64,000 nt of DNA from Microcebus murinus. Lineage: Eukaryota; Chordata; Mammalia; Primates; Cheirogaleidae. Under the pieces are notes generated by a model. It was given only the letters and a program-made list of their open reading frames with translations. It did not search any database and was not told the origin of the DNA. The stretch covers positions 65,613,001-65,677,000 of the forward strand of contig NC_134112.1 of the NCBI RefSeq assembly GCF_040939455.1, in the 5' to 3' direction. The position numbers were made by a program, and so were the translations under genes. Below, in pieces: positions 1-12,197 of this stretch (within the stretch, counting starts at the first letter, position 1; every line of letters starts with the position of its first letter).

Positions 1-94
1 ACATTAGTCAGGCCAAACTGTCGTTCCTCTCATGAACTGTGTTATCTTTTAAGTTGCAATTGCATTCCACCATATATACAGGATATAGGATAAC

Positions 95-175
95 CTGTAG
101 TGTGAGGATTAAATCAGAGGATATATGGGAAATGCTTAGAAACATGGCTAGAACATGGTAACTGCCCATTAAAAT
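95..175 (+). repeat. MIR-like SINE fragment
   Basis: The stretch contains the MIR middle-to-3' pattern: 'gtgtgaggattaaat', then 'gaaatgcttagaaacatggct', close to the MIR sequence leading to 'gcttagaacagtgcctgg'. It is short and diverged. The family call is recognition by eye. Confidence 0.45.
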
Positions 176-1150
176 TGAGTGCCTTGTTGTAGTACCAGTG
201 CCTCCAATCAGTGATGTGGCAGGAGATGCCAGTGTTTGTAGCCACCAATGCCCTCTGTACTTGGGTGGGGAGAGGGTAGCTTTTCCACTGAGCTTCACCA
301 ATAACCAAAGATATTTCCACAGTAAGTAGGAGCTTAAGAGAGACAAATGACAGAAAGATGAGTTAGAAAACTAATATTTGCAGATTCCCAGAACAGTCTG
401 GAGGTATTTGGCTTTGCTGATGAAGAATTAGACTCCCCACATGGTGGGCAGGGGCTCTAGCAGAAAAAAAAAATGCTGGTAGTTCTTGCTTTTTTCCTAG
501 TCTCAGGACTTAGTCTTTTAGATATAGCACAGTGAATGTCTTGCTTAATTATCTCCTTTGGCATTATTTTTTATTTCTCCTAAACTCACTAAAGAACTGC
601 ATCTTCTGTGGCAGTCTCACATCTTTCCTCCAGCCTTTGTAAGAAATTTCTGGAAAAATCTTTCAGACCTGCTTATAGATGCCATTGATCCTTAGTTTCT
701 AAAATCCTTTGCTATCACTATTATTAAATATCACTAACATACCTTGTCTAACAGACCTTGCTTTATTATGCTAAGCATTGCACCTTTCTCCCATGTGCCG
801 TAGAAGAAGGAAGCCAAAAGTTGGTTCCGCCTCTTCACAAGTGAGCAAAGAGAAACATTCTGTGATTCTGTTATAATCAGAAATTTGCTATCCTGCATAT
901 GCCTATGCAAAATGTATACATTTTTAAGAAACTCATTTTACCTACTATCAATAAGCATAATACATAACATCTTTTTCTTTCTCCTTCACAATTTCCATTT
1001 TTTAAATGTATATACAATTCCTGTGGACTCACTTCTCGAATTTCCGATAATTTTTATGATTGCTACCACATATTTATATACATGCCTTTTGGTTCTATGG
1101 AGCTAAATGATTCTGATTCTGAGAATTATTTATAATTATGATAGTATACT
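176..1150. other. Unassigned AT-rich sequence
   Basis: I see no gene, RNA or clear repeat here. Short open frames on both strands lack codon structure and recognisable domains. Confidence 0.5.
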
Positions 1151-1690
1151 TCTTTTATTGAATAATTTCCCGTGTGATAGCCACTGCACAAAGCACTTTA
1201 CAAACAACCTTTTGTTGAACTCCATGGCATGCATTATTAGTCCTCACTCATAGATGGCTCCTGGAACCTCTACTTCCCAGCCCCCTTACACTTAAATAAG
1301 GCGAGGTGATCAGTTGTGGCCGATGGGCTGAAGGGTTTATGAGCTAAAGTTCCATGCTCACTCTTGCCTCCAGCCAATGAGGCTGAGATACAAGATACTG
1401 AAGTCCCAGTTAGCCAAAGTTGCTCCAAGCATGGTGCAGAGCATCTGACCTCCTCACAGTGCTTATGTAGCATGCACAGAAAGTCACTTTAATTACATTA
1501 TGCCATTGAAATTTGGAAGTTACTTAATTAATCAAGTCTATTCTAGCATATTGTGACTAATATAGCCTCATGACAATAGTACTATTTTTAGTACTAGTTC
1601 ACAGATGAAATTGAGGCTAGCAAAGTTAACTCTCTGAGCCCTCAGTTTGCTTGTTTGTGAAATGGGAGCTATACAATATTACTCAAAAGA
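1151..1690. repeat. Cluster of MIR-like fragments
   Basis: Around 1185 'caaagcactttacaaaca' resembles reverse-oriented MIR. At 1575-1625 'cacagatgaaattgaggct' is the reverse-oriented MIR core. At 1625-1690 'gttaactctctgagccctcag' followed by 'gtgaaatgggagctatac' is forward-oriented MIR. The last two are head to head. All are old and diverged. Confidence 0.45.
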
Positions 1691-2179
1691 AATAGTAAAT
1701 GTAATTAACTAAAAATACTGCCTTCACATAGACAGTGGTTTATTGATGTTGTTGTTATTGTTATTACTACCATAATCATTTCCTAAGACATCATTTTCTT
1801 ACTGAAAAGAGTCTCTTCCCTTAGCTTAATCACTGAACATATAGCCAATTTCTTATAGAAATCCTTGTTTATTATTACATGGGAGCTCTCTCTCTCACAC
1901 ACACACATTCATACACACTCATATGTACTCTGGATATTGGAAATGTTAACACTGTATGTATATTTGCATACCCCACCACCACTACATGCCATCTGCCCCA
2001 GAGTTAAAAATTGCTATGTATCACTTAATATCCTTCCCATCCTGGTGTCATTATATTTTTCCATTTGTATTTTTATCCTTGTAATTAATGTCACCTTATT
2101 TATTTTTCTACTTTCTTGCTCTCTGCATATTTATTGTTCCTTTTGGTTAATTTCTCAAAATGAACCCAGTGATCCTTAT
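1691..2179. other. Unassigned, with a short CT/CA microsatellite
   Basis: There is a small (TC)n(AC)n tract at about 1887-1922. Nothing else is recognisable. The 105-residue open frame here is hydrophobic, runs through the microsatellite, and has no family signature. Confidence 0.5.
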
Positions 2180-2435
2180 TAATCACCATCATTCTTTAAT
2201 AATGCCTGCTAAAAGGCACGTCTTCTCTGCTCTATACCCTTCCGTCATCTCATTTTTATTTTCTAAACTTGTATATTTTCTGATAATTTTTATTACCTTC
2301 CCTCCTTACTAAAACGAAAGCACAAGGAGGACAGAGATCTTGTTTATGACTGCATCCTTAATACTGAGAAAGGTGCCTCACTTACCAGAGGTGCTCAGTA
2401 AATATTTTTGGGCAAATAAATTATTAATTAAAAAC
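2180..2435 (+). repeat. L2 LINE 3'-end fragment
   Basis: The order 'cacaaggaggacagagatctt' (part), 'actgcatccttaatactgag', 'aaggtgcctcacttaccaga' and 'ggtgctcagtaaatattt' follows the L2 3' end (gacagggatc, gtatccccagc, gtgcctggcacatag, gtgctcaataaat). It is diverged and the left edge is uncertain. Confidence 0.6.
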
Positions 2436-3279
2436 TTAAATTCCATCTGATTAGAATGAAATTAAACTATAGTTATGTCCAAAGTTTCGAGTGTAAAAAG
2501 TGTATTTTTCCCCCAATTGGTTTTTATTTGTTCTCAAATTTAAGTTTCTGTTGCTTCTTTACTCAATATTTAAATGTGACTATTAGTTCTTGATACTTAG
2601 GTATTAAAATATGTTACTATTATTTCATTATTTATAATTATGAAATACTACTTGTAAGATTCATACTTTTACATTTAAAGTTTATGATTTGCTTTGTAAT
2701 CAATCACATGATTTTTTAAAATTTCCATGAACATATGAAAAAGCTTTATATTCTTTCTGTAGGATGCAAATCTCTCTCTCCTTTTCTCCGTCCCTGTCTC
2801 TCTGTATATATATACATATGTTTTTATCTATACAATCTATATTATTTCTATATAATCATGTTTGTTTACTGATAAACATTTAATCATAGTCTTCCTCACT
2901 ATCTAGAATTTAACAATTCTTAAAACTTTTTTTTTTTGGTCTCTCTCCCTACGTTAGCAATACCATTAAGTTTACTTTGCAATTTCAAATTGTTTCACTG
3001 TACAAACTTAGCTGTTCTATTTTCTAAAGCACACAGATATGAGAATAATGTCTAGTCCATACATTTTTTTCTTTTGTCATTGCATAATATCCCGTTCATA
3101 CTGTCAGTGCTTTTGTGTGTAAAATGAAACCTGCATGTAATTATTGATGGTTTTTGTTTTTGTTTTTCAAAATTTTTGCATTTTCTTACTGCTACTCATT
3201 CTTTTATTTGCATACTTTGCTTATTACTTTGTTCTAAATTTGTTCTTTTTTAAGGAACAGTTTCTAACCATTTCCACTA
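2436..3279. other. Unassigned AT-rich sequence
   Basis: This is low-complexity AT-rich DNA with short CT and TA runs near 2775-2820. No gene or clear repeat is visible. Confidence 0.5.
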
Positions 3280-3530
3280 TCTCTGTGTTTTAGTAGAGAA
3301 ATTTAGATCATTCACATTTAGAAAAGCAAATACTATAATTAATTTTATTTCTTGACCTTACTTTATGTTTATTATTAATTTATTTTGTTGTTTTTTATCT
3401 TTTCTCTTTTTAAGATTTTTTACACAATTTGATAGAGTTCTTACGTGGCACCCTTTGTCTTTTGTTAATCTGGAGATTAATAATTGTCCAGAATAGTTAT
3501 CTTCTATTCTGAGAACTCTTTAAGGAACAC
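3280..3530 (-). repeat. Probable old L1 fragment, antisense
   Basis: 'gtagagaaatttagatcatt' followed by 'cacatttagaaaag' resembles the antisense of the L1 endonuclease region, where mammalian L1s read 'gagtttagtccatttacattta'. It is strongly diverged, so confidence is low. Confidence 0.35.
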
Positions 3531-3545
3531 ATATTTCTCTACTCT
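3531..3545. repeat. AluJ target site duplication, left copy
   Basis: 'atatttctctactct' is repeated exactly at 3855-3869 on the other side of the Alu. Confidence 0.8.
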
Positions 3546-3854
3546 CTGTTTTGTTTTATTTTTTTGTTTTTTTAGAGACAGAGTCTCACTCTGTCACCTA
3601 GTCTGGCATGCAGTAGTGGCATGTGGCATGGTCATAGCTCACTGCATACTCAAACTCCTGGGCTGGAGAGATCCTCCTGCCCTGCCTAGGACTCCAGAGT
3701 AACTGAGACCACAAGCACATGCCACAGCACATGGCTAATTTTTAAAAATTTTTTGTAGAGACAGGTTCTATGTTGCCTAGGCTAGTCATCAACTCTTAGA
3801 CTCAAACTATCCTATTGCCTTGGCCTTCCAAAGTGCTGGGCCACCATGCTTAGA
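3546..3854 (-). mobile_element. Old dimeric Alu (AluJ-like), antisense
   Basis: The order on the plus strand is T-rich tail, 'agagacagagtctcactctg', right-arm sequence, the mid T-rich linker 'ttttgtagagacaggttc', then the left arm ending 'aaagtgctggg'. The left-arm end lacks the usual 'attacaggcgtgag' segment. A perfect 15-bp TSD flanks it. It lacks the lemur-type 'aattaattggccaac' linker of the other four Alus here, consistent with an older primate-wide Alu. Confidence 0.85.
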
Positions 3855-3869
3855 ATATTTCTCTACTCT
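3855..3869. repeat. AluJ target site duplication, right copy
   Basis: Exact copy of 3531-3545, 'atatttctctactct'. Confidence 0.8.
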
Positions 3870-5080
3870 TTTTTATTTCAATACTCTTCTGTGAAAAGAA
3901 GATGTGAACTCTTTTTCCCTACTTCAGGGCTCAATGCCCAGTTTTCTTTTCCTACCTGGTAAGATTAGACTTGAGGTGTCAATACTTCCCTACTGTACCC
4001 CAACCAAATGTCAAGAGGAGAATTCCGTAGGCTCTTACTTCTCCTGCCCCATTCTTCACCCCAGATACTTGGATTCATCAAAGTGGTTTAGCAGTTTTCA
4101 GTGCAGACTCTTATTAGCTTTTCTTTGCACCATGCCCCTCCGACTTTCAGAATCTTCATTTACTTTTCCTCCTTGCTTTGTCTTCCATTCTCCTGTGGCT
4201 TCTGTTGTGACTCGTTCGTCATTTGGTTGGAATCCTTGCTTGAGTATTTTCTTCAAATGGGCTATATGAGTCTTATATTCTCTGATGGATTAAAGCCAAC
4301 AGCTTCTCTACTTGGTAAATCCTTAAGGTCCAAGGAAATTAGCAGGTCCTTCTCCCATGACCACTCATGTGAGATAGCACTGTCCTTACTCCTAGGTGTC
4401 AGTATATCAACATAGGCCATTTTTTACCAAGAACCACAAAGTTCTGACCCTTACCTCAGAGCTTTCCTCTATTATTCTCAGAGTTTTAGGCCCAGAGGAG
4501 AACTATGTCCAGATTCCTAGTCCTACCCCTACTAAAAACCAAAAACGCCATTGCTCTTATGGTATCTGCCAGGCCCCACCTGCCTGCTGGCCCCAGTAGC
4601 TGTGCTGGTGAATTGGTTATAATTCACATTGGAGAGAGATAAGGGCCACCATCACTTCAGAACCCTTCTTGTCTCCTTATTCATAGTACTCTTTTTCAAA
4701 CTACATGTAATCCTTTGGGATTTTTAAATATATCAAATATCTTGTGCCTATAAATCTGAAATTAAGCAAACATTCCTCTTTGGTTCATCTTAATATAACC
4801 AATTATGAATCTTCACTCTAAGTAGCTCTCCTAAGAAGATCACATCTTTTATAAGAAGTAGGCTAGAGTATAAAGGAAACCTTCATGAGGTTGTTCTGGC
4901 TTCTGATTCTAAGAAAGCTCACAATATTTAAAAGGATGCTTTCCTATGTCTGATTATTTGTATATGGACCCCATAGGAAGATAATTTGGCCCGACATTAG
5001 GAAGACTTGAGTATTTGAAAGCTATAGCATCATAGAATCATGGAATTTTGGCACTCAAAAGGATCTTACAGATCATCCAA

Positions 5081-5082
<2 letters not shown>
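3870..5082. other. Unassigned sequence with an old repeat patch
   Basis: Overlapping open frames at 3904-4600 carry no domain and probably reflect a decayed repeat. Near 5030-5080, 'atagaatcatggaattttgg' and 'aaggatcttacagatcatcc' match a common ancient eutherian repeat pattern also seen at 37134-37190. I cannot name that family with confidence. Confidence 0.4.
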
Positions 5083-5113
<31 letters not shown>

Positions 5114-5127
5114 TACACACACACACC
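5083..5127. repeat. (TC)n(AC)n microsatellite
   Basis: A run of tc dinucleotides passes directly into ac dinucleotides with one 'at' interruption. Confidence 0.9.
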
Positions 5128-6714
5128 TTCTACTTTATCCTCTAGACTGAAATGATTATGTGATTTTCATCAAGGTGACTTATCTATATTCCCAAAGGCC
5201 ACCAATATGTGTTTTACCATGGACAACATGAAAATGTCATTTTCCCTAAATATAAAACTGTCCATTTGGTTGTCTGTTAGAGTTGGTTAAAAAATATCTA
5301 ATAAAATAGCCGTATATGTGTTCAAACACACAAAGAATTCTATCACAATTATGTCAGGCAAAATTAGATGCAATACATAGGGGAAGTAAATCTATGCTAT
5401 AATAAAAATATTCCATAGAAGCATTGTAGACTTTTTTCATAACTGTAGAGGAAACATAAATGGATGATATTATCCATTTGTTAATACTTGAAATTAGGTA
5501 CTAAGTGAGCTATAGAAAAAATCTGTGTCTTTTCACTGAATAGCTAAAATGCAATATCTCAGTGGGATTTATATTAGAATTATATTGACTTGTATACCAA
5601 TCAGAACATAATACATATGGGGAAACTATATTGAACTCTCCATTTATTTTTTGGCTTTGCCACAGAAATTAAGTACATATTGTTTTTAAATAATAGAAGT
5701 AAATGCATGTGAAACCACAATAAAATCTTAGAAAAACTTTCTCCTCAGCAAGACACATATATTAAAATGAATTGGAATGCACAGAGAAGATCATCCCTTG
5801 AATTAGAGAAACACAGTGGGTTCTTTTATAAACAGAGGATGGCTGGGGAATCTACGTGTGTGTGATTGGCATCTAACATCAGCCATTATTCTGTCATATC
5901 GCCTCACTGATGAGAATTCTCATAATTTTGAATAAAATTGACCAGAGCTATTCCTAGGGCTCTCTATCAAAACTCTGATATAATATTCTTGCTAAATTTC
6001 ATGTCATCTCTTCAATTCCTCTTTCACAATAGAGTGTGTATGTCCTCCAGGTTCTTTCAATAAACTGATCTGATGAATTTGAAATTGTATTTTGAGACCA
6101 TCTACAGCAGGGAATACACAGTTATTATTTTTAAAAGAAAATATTCTTAAAGATATTACTTTTCATGGAGATAGGTAAAGGTTAAATATGGATATTACTT
6201 TATCAAATAATAATAAAATAGATTCTCATTTGTGTTAAATACATTTTTAGATGTCTAAGGACCCTTTAATATAAATGAAAATTATCATAAAAAGATAGAA
6301 ATAAATAATTGAAAGAGTCTAGTTTTGTTCTAGTATTAGAGATGGATGGTATATTCTAAAATATTTGAAATTTGGCTAAAAAAATTAAAAACAAACCAGC
6401 AAAAACCTGCATACCATTCCTATATGCTTTATGAAACACAGAGCTATTTTATCCCATAACCCATTACAACTCTACTAGTCTTTAAGACTATGGACAACCT
6501 GTGAGATAGTTTTATTTTCCCTCACTGTTCTGGGAAAGAGAGGTAGAGTGAAGCTAGGACAGAATTCTAATGATCAGTAGCAGAATCAATGTCTCCAACT
6601 ACACATAAAAGAGGAACATAAAGAACAAAATATTGTAGCAGCAAGTCCTGATTCTTTCACTATGGCATCAGGGGGTCATCATATGAACCAATTGTAAAAT
6701 CTAACAAAGATTCT
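5128..6714. other. Unassigned AT-rich sequence
   Basis: No gene, structured RNA or confidently recognised repeat is visible. Stop codons are dense in all frames. Confidence 0.5.
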
Positions 6715-7140
6715 CATTTAAAAACAAAAACTTGGGCAAAGGAAATGAACAGAAATTTAACAATAATGAAGTCTAAAAGGCAAATCAGCTCAATATATGT
6801 AAGCTCATTTGTAATTAAAGAAATGTGATAAAAACCAACAAAATACTATTTTACCTTCCATATTAGCAAATATGAAAAGATCAAAAATTAGCAAGTATGA
6901 AAAATATTCAGCATTATAGATAGCATGAAGAACTATCTATCCTACATAGTGTCTAGAAATTCCATTGTTAGGAATACATATTAAGTAGATATATCAATAA
7001 TTATATGAAGAATTTTGAATGACAGTGTTCACAGAATTATTTTTTAATAGCAGAACTTTGGAAACAGCCTAAATTTCTATTAGGAATGTAACTGTACTGG
7101 AACATCTAAACTACATTTAAAAATGTTCATGAATATCAAA
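6715..7140 (+). mobile_element. Old L1 (L1M-type) ORF2 3' fragment
   Basis: Successive matches to the conserved ORF2 C-terminal DNA are visible: 'cttgggcaaaggaaatgaac', 'taattaaagaaatgtgataa', 'aattccattgttaggaatac', 'acagaattattttttaatag' and 'tttggaaacagcctaaattt'. It is heavily mutated and not translatable. Confidence 0.7.
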
Positions 7141-7299
7141 TTTCATAAGAGCCTCTGCATTTACTGTTTTTCATATATCTATCTGCTCTCTCATATATAT
7201 GCTCTCTCACATTACTCAACTACCCAACTCACATTACCTGACTACATTTTAGTTAAGTCAGATCAGTTGTGGATCATAAGTAGTGAGAAAAAGTGATGG

Positions 7300-7560
7300 A
7301 TAACACTTCTGTTTTGAAGTATTTAAGAGCCAGTATGTGAGCCCTATATCTCCCTCTGTCCCAGACCAAGAAACCATGTGTTTCAAATAGCAGGGCATGT
7401 GTCATCTGAATCACTGAGTCACTACTTGGAAATAGCTACTAGATCCACCACAGACTTTGTGAAATCAAGAAACAACCTTCAGTGTGTAGTTAGTGAGATT
7501 TGAGGATTTATTAATTACTATCACAGAGACTAATTAAACCTGATTGATAAAATTCTTTAT
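7300..7560 (+). mobile_element. MaLR-type LTR (MLT1-like), diverged
   Basis: The order 'aagaaacaaccttcagtg', 'tagttagtgagatttgag', 'gatttattaattactatcac' and 'agactaattaaacctgattg' follows the 3' half of MaLR LTRs (aaacaagcc, gccactgagattt, ggtttgttactgcagca, ctgactaatacag). The 5' edge is uncertain. Confidence 0.5.
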
Positions 7561-8431
7561 AGCAAAAGTGGGATACTGTTGTAACAAAAAGCTAAAATAT
7601 GTGGCATTGGCTTAGTCCTCAGGTGGAAATTAGTAAGAAAACTATTTCCAGAGAGTAGTGAGATATAGATTTATGTCATGTAGTAGCAAAACATTTGATA
7701 AAATTGAAGCCAGATAACTTAAAAGAGATGATATATCTAAAAAATCCTGTAGCTGTAGGTTCATGATTATGACTAAATAAACTCAATAGTGAGGATTAAT
7801 TGCTAACTGACTGTGTATGGTAAGATAGTACAAGAAAGCAATGAGTTCAGGATAGAATTAGTAAATTTACAAAGAGAAATTAAAAATAATCCGAGGCCTT
7901 GGAGATTTGGAAGAGACATTTCTTTTAGACTCAAATAGCTGAGAATAAAATTAAATGTGGCTTTGAGTAGCACAAGGATTTGGATCCTGCATGAAGCTAG
8001 AAAGGAAGGTTGTGCCCCTGCAGCTCTATCTCCACAGATCTTTGCCATTTCTCAAGAGCAACAGCAAATGAACATATCATACTGGCCAGTGACACTCAAG
8101 AATGTCACTAAAGATTTCAGGCAGTAATAGCAATTCCTAGGCTCTGCTCAAAGGACCTGGTCAAAGATGTGATGATAAAGATTTAGACAAAACTAATCTC
8201 AGAGGGTTACCATAGGATTAAAGTGACACTCTAGTTGGAGCAAGGAAACAAAAAATTCAAGGCAGTATAGGGAAAATTCCCAGATCAGACTTATGCAGAA
8301 AAGGCCTGGAGAGTTAATGATTTGATGATAGATTCTAGAGACGACAAGGTGATCACTCCATGTATTCATCAATAGCAAAACTTTGATAGGTTCATTAGCA
8401 GCCAAATGCTAATACAGATATTGTATTGGTC
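7561..8431. other. Unassigned, possibly MaLR internal sequence
   Basis: The LTR-like segment ending near 7560 could be followed by degraded MaLR internal DNA, but I cannot align it confidently. No gene is seen. Confidence 0.3.
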
Positions 8432-8549
8432 ACTATCTGAGTGATGGGCACACTTATAACCTTGATACAAGCATAACAAAATTGATGTAACCAAAAACAT
8501 TTGTACCCCCATAATATTTTGAAATAAAAAGTAAAAAAAAAAAAAAAAA
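8432..8549 (+). mobile_element. 5'-truncated L1 (3'UTR only) with poly(A)
   Basis: 'gagtgatgggcacacttata', 'aaccaaaaacatttgtaccc' and 'cataatattttgaaataaaa' match the 3'UTR ends of the lineage L1s at 23070-23165 and 29210-29290. A 17-A tail ends the element at 8549. No convincing TSD was found. Confidence 0.75.
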
Positions 8550-9369
8550 GAAATACTGTATTTGAAAAGCAAAATCACATCTAATCTGGGTATAAAACCT
8601 CTTCCTTCAAAACTGTATCCTGTGAATATGACTCCTATATGAAAGGTAGAAAATATAATTTAGAATCAATGTTTTCAAGGCAAAATCTTTCTATAAACCA
8701 AAGTGCCAATGAGGTTAATTGACGTAGGAAATCAACAATTGGTTCTAAATGTGAGAAAATGCATACTGGAGCAAATTTTTATAAATATGCTTAAAGTGGA
8801 TGTTCTGGTTATTTAGCTATTGTCTGCGAGCCCCAAATTTACCCTTCTCTGCTATTCTCTGTGATTCTGGAGCTAGGATGCTACAAAGTACACTTATATG
8901 TCAGCTGGCTTTCTGTTAGATTCTGATAAATGAGACACAAAGGAGCTAAAGGAGAAGTGAAAAGAGATCTGCTTTTTCCTATGCGTTTGCTGTTACTGAC
9001 AGCATCGCCTCAGCAACGTCTCCTCTCCCCAGCAATTGTTGCCAGTCTGTCTCCACCTTCTTTCAGCTCTTTTAGAACCAGATTCACTGCACCCTCTCAA
9101 TGATGTCTAGCAGAACCTATCTAGGCAGTGCCTGTCCTCAAACTGAACTCCAGGATCATAAGTTACCTCCGCCAAGCTTCTGCAGTGTTAGCAGTTGCCA
9201 AGTGTCTTCTAAGAAGTTAGAGTCTTAACCCTGTTGGGCTTGCCTGAGGTTCCACTCTGTGCTATATTCCCATTTCCTGGTTACATAATTTAAATTTTAA
9301 TAGATACAAATAAATAAACAAATACAAAATTTAAATATTAATTCAGCAACTGACAGAATCCCCACTTTG
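8550..9369. other. Unassigned; possible old repeat at 8820-9270
   Basis: The segment 8820-9270 is richer in G+C than its surroundings and resembles, weakly, the unnamed repeats at 11700-12155 and 52380-53015. No gene is seen. Confidence 0.3.
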
Positions 9370-11650
9370 GTCTCTCTCACGGATTACAGGCTGTTATGAA
9401 AGAGGACCAAGTGCAATCCTAGAACTTCCTCTCCCTACCACAATAGTAAACCATAGCTATACCACAAGCCTGAGCAATTTGCAGAGATCTGTCACCAGAA
9501 GAAAGCAGATGAATTTCGGCAATAACTATGTACTACCATAAATTTAATCAGGTGATTACACCAATTGCAGGTGCTGTTCTAGAAACATTGTCTTTATTAG
9601 AGCAAATTATCAAAGACCTTGATACCTGGAATGCAGCTATTGATTTGGTGATTGCTTTTTCCTCTTCAATAATTGCCAGGAAACATGAAGAGAAGTCTGC
9701 TTTCACCTGACGGGAAAGTTGTTTAGAACCAAATTAATTCCTGTTCTCTATCCAACTCTAGTTTGCCCAGGTTTGGATCATCATTAAATCACACAGAATG
9801 CCATATTTCTTCAGGACGTTGATATCATAAAAATTGAACCTGATGAGCAGAGGCAGGATTTACTTTAGATGGTTTAGTAAGACATATGTAAACCAGAAAG
9901 TGGAGGAGATAGATCCTAGGAAAATTCAGAGATTAATTACTTCAGTGATGTTTCTGAAACCTGGTTACTAGGACATTTCCTCTAAAGTGAAAGACAAATT
10001 GCTACATTTTCTCTTTGTACTATTGAAAAAGATGCACAGTGATTGGAGATCTGTTTGGGTTCTTGAAACAATCTACAGTCAGGCCTTCGTATTTGTAAGT
10101 TCAATCAACTGCAAATCAAAAATATTTGAAAAAATAAGAAGTAATACAACAATAAAAAATTAATACAGTATAGCATCTATTTATATAGCATTTATGTTGT
10201 ATTAGTTATTGTAAGTAATCTAGAAATGATTAGCAGTATATGAGAAGATTTGTGTGGGTTGTATGGAAATACTACATCGTTTCATATTAATATAAAGGAC
10301 TTGATTTCCACAAATTTTGCTATTCACAGGGATCTTAGAACCACTTCCCTACAGATACTGAGGGATGACTGTATACCACTTTGGAACATGCTATTCTAAC
10401 CAATTTACAGAGTATCCCTTAAGGTTAACAGTTGTGAGTAGGACCAAGAAAAAGAGAGGCTTTAATACAAGTCACTCTGCCACTCGGCTTGATACAGCAT
10501 ATTTTATGATACAATGTATGGGAAAAACAGGGGTATTATATAAAGTTTGGGCAATCTCCAATAGGAGAAACACAATACAGATTCATAGGCACTGGAAGTA
10601 AAACCATTGCTCCATAGTTCTCTTATACAGAAAAACAAAATTTTAAGAAATATCTCCTTGCTTGCTAGGAGGTTCTATTCTATTTCCCTCCATGAATATC
10701 AAGTGGCAATACCTCTCTGAGCATAAACTGGCATTGTCTGATACACCAGACCATAAGGCATGTGTAATGGAAATTCATCACCAAACAGAAATGATATACA
10801 AGAGATTGGATTCATGCCAATCCAGAAGGCAGAAGTGATTACATGAGAGGTGGCTAATATTCATATGACACCTACCCCTTCTTCATTATCTATTCTCCCT
10901 CTTGCTGCAGCTATGCCCTCATGAAAAGTTCCAATGACCAGTTGACTGAGGAAGAAAAAAAAACCCTCAGGCTTTTATAACTGGCCCTACATTACTTGCC
11001 TGAATCAACAGGAAAAGAACTTTATAGGATCACAGGTCCATTTAGAAATGTCCATGAAAAACATTGTTGAAGAGAAGTTCCCCCAAGAGAAGAGATTTGT
11101 ATAAGATATTTGATTCTCCAATTTGCCTGGACTGAGAGATGGCCAGAGTATGGACCTACCTTGATGCATGGGCAGTACTTAACAGCTTGACTAGATTTTC
11201 AGTGACTTGGAAAAAACAGATGATTGGTGAAAAGGTCTGGAGGAGAGATGAGTAGATGAATCTTTGCAATCAGCACAGCATATGAAAATCTTTTTTCCCA
11301 TGCCAATGTTTATCATAGGTATCTGCTGTAGAGAAGTCTTTACAAAAGCAGATGGAAAGGAAAACATGTTCTATTGTTGTCAGCCAGTCTCTTTTCTCAT
11401 CCACTCAGTACATTTCAGTAGATCACAGACACATGAAAATGTCCATGGTGACTGCTCTGTATGGGTCAAAACATGAACATTTTGTCATCAAGGGTGATCT
11501 TTTTATCTCTACTAGTGAAGCTTAATGTGCCAACATTAGAGACCAAAACTAGTCACCACGCCTCAGGAGTGGTTAAAAGACTGTCAGATACATTTTGGAA
11601 AATGGTTTATATTGATTCCGCTATGTGACACTGAAGCAAAGATTCCAAAA
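9370..11650 (+). pseudogene. Decayed ERV-L pol remnant (RT, RNase H, integrase regions)
   Basis: An open 60-residue piece at 9528-9710 has the look of an ERV-L reverse transcriptase N-terminal region. It includes a 'SLLEQI' motif and a 'TWNAAIDLVIAF' segment around the first catalytic aspartate. Farther on, 10938-10965 encodes 'DQLTEEEK', an RNase H-proximal motif. The segment 11225-11475 aligns with the RNase H to integrase boundary and 11530-11640 with the integrase start. Many stops and frameshifts separate these blocks, and a MER2 transposon interrupts at 10074-10373. No LTRs were identified on either side. Assignment to ERV-L is from recognition of pol motifs. The element is ancient and cannot encode a protein. 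Confidence 0.65.
10076..10371. mobile_element. MER2-like DNA transposon (TcMar-Tigger MITE)
   Basis: The ends are inverted: it begins 'cagtcaggccttcgtat' and ends 'tactgagggatgactg'. TA dinucleotides flank both sides (10074-10075 and 10372-10373), the expected Tc1/mariner target duplication. Internal blocks 'tagcatttatgttgtattag' and 'aagtaatctagaaatgatt' match MER2. It is non-autonomous, about 296 bp, and inserted into the ERV-L remnant, so it is younger than that element. Confidence 0.85.
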
Positions 11651-11699
11651 AAAGTGGGAGGGGGCACTATAAAGAGACACTAAGGTAAGAGGGTGGAAA

Positions 11700-12155
11700 A
11701 GGCACTTAGTACTGGTTTCTGCCTATTCTTGTTAGCATCATTCCAGCTATAATTCTTTATCCTAGAAGCAGTTCCCAGTCCCTGGCAACTTGTGCCATTC
11801 TAAGGACCAGCCTTTTCACAGCCCATCAAAGCTACCAGCAACAGCCAAAGTGTCCCCTTCTCAGAGGTCTTAGCCCTAGCTTTCAGAAATCCTTCTTTGA
11901 TATTCTGCCAACAGCAGCCGGGCAGCAACTATTGCTTAAAAGTTTCAATTCCAGTTCTACAAACTCCTCCTTCATGTTTCTAGCTTATGAATCCCCAACC
12001 TCTTCCCATTGTTCCTTAGCCCCAGAGGTGGTTATTTCTTCTTGCAATTATTATCTCTGTGGGACTTCAGTATCCTTTGCAAAGTTTTTAAAGTCTCCAA
12101 TATCCCTTTAAACAAATTCCCTATATTAAATTCTTTCTATAGAAACACCTAATAC
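11700..12155 (+). repeat. Unnamed old interspersed repeat
   Basis: This is a C/T-rich stretch whose last part, 'ccctatattaaattcttt' then 'ctatagaaa', closely resembles 'tcatattaaattctct' then 'ctgtgaaa' near 52985-53008. The two share a general layout, so they are probably the same family. I do not name it. Confidence 0.35.
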
Positions 12156-12197
12156 ATACGTGGGAAATCCTTCAACTTAAACTGAGGCTTCACAGAA

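Noticed and set aside
1865..2182. A 105-codon hydrophobic frame as a gene
   Set aside because: It begins in a CT/CA microsatellite and has no homology signal. The downstream part merges into L2-like DNA.
3904..4415. Two overlapping frames of 104-121 codons as coding
   Set aside because: They overlap in different frames, lack domains, and show no codon bias. They probably come from an unrecognised old repeat.
9528..9710. A functional 60-residue host protein
   Set aside because: The frame is a surviving piece of an ERV-L reverse transcriptase, with stops and frameshifts on both sides.
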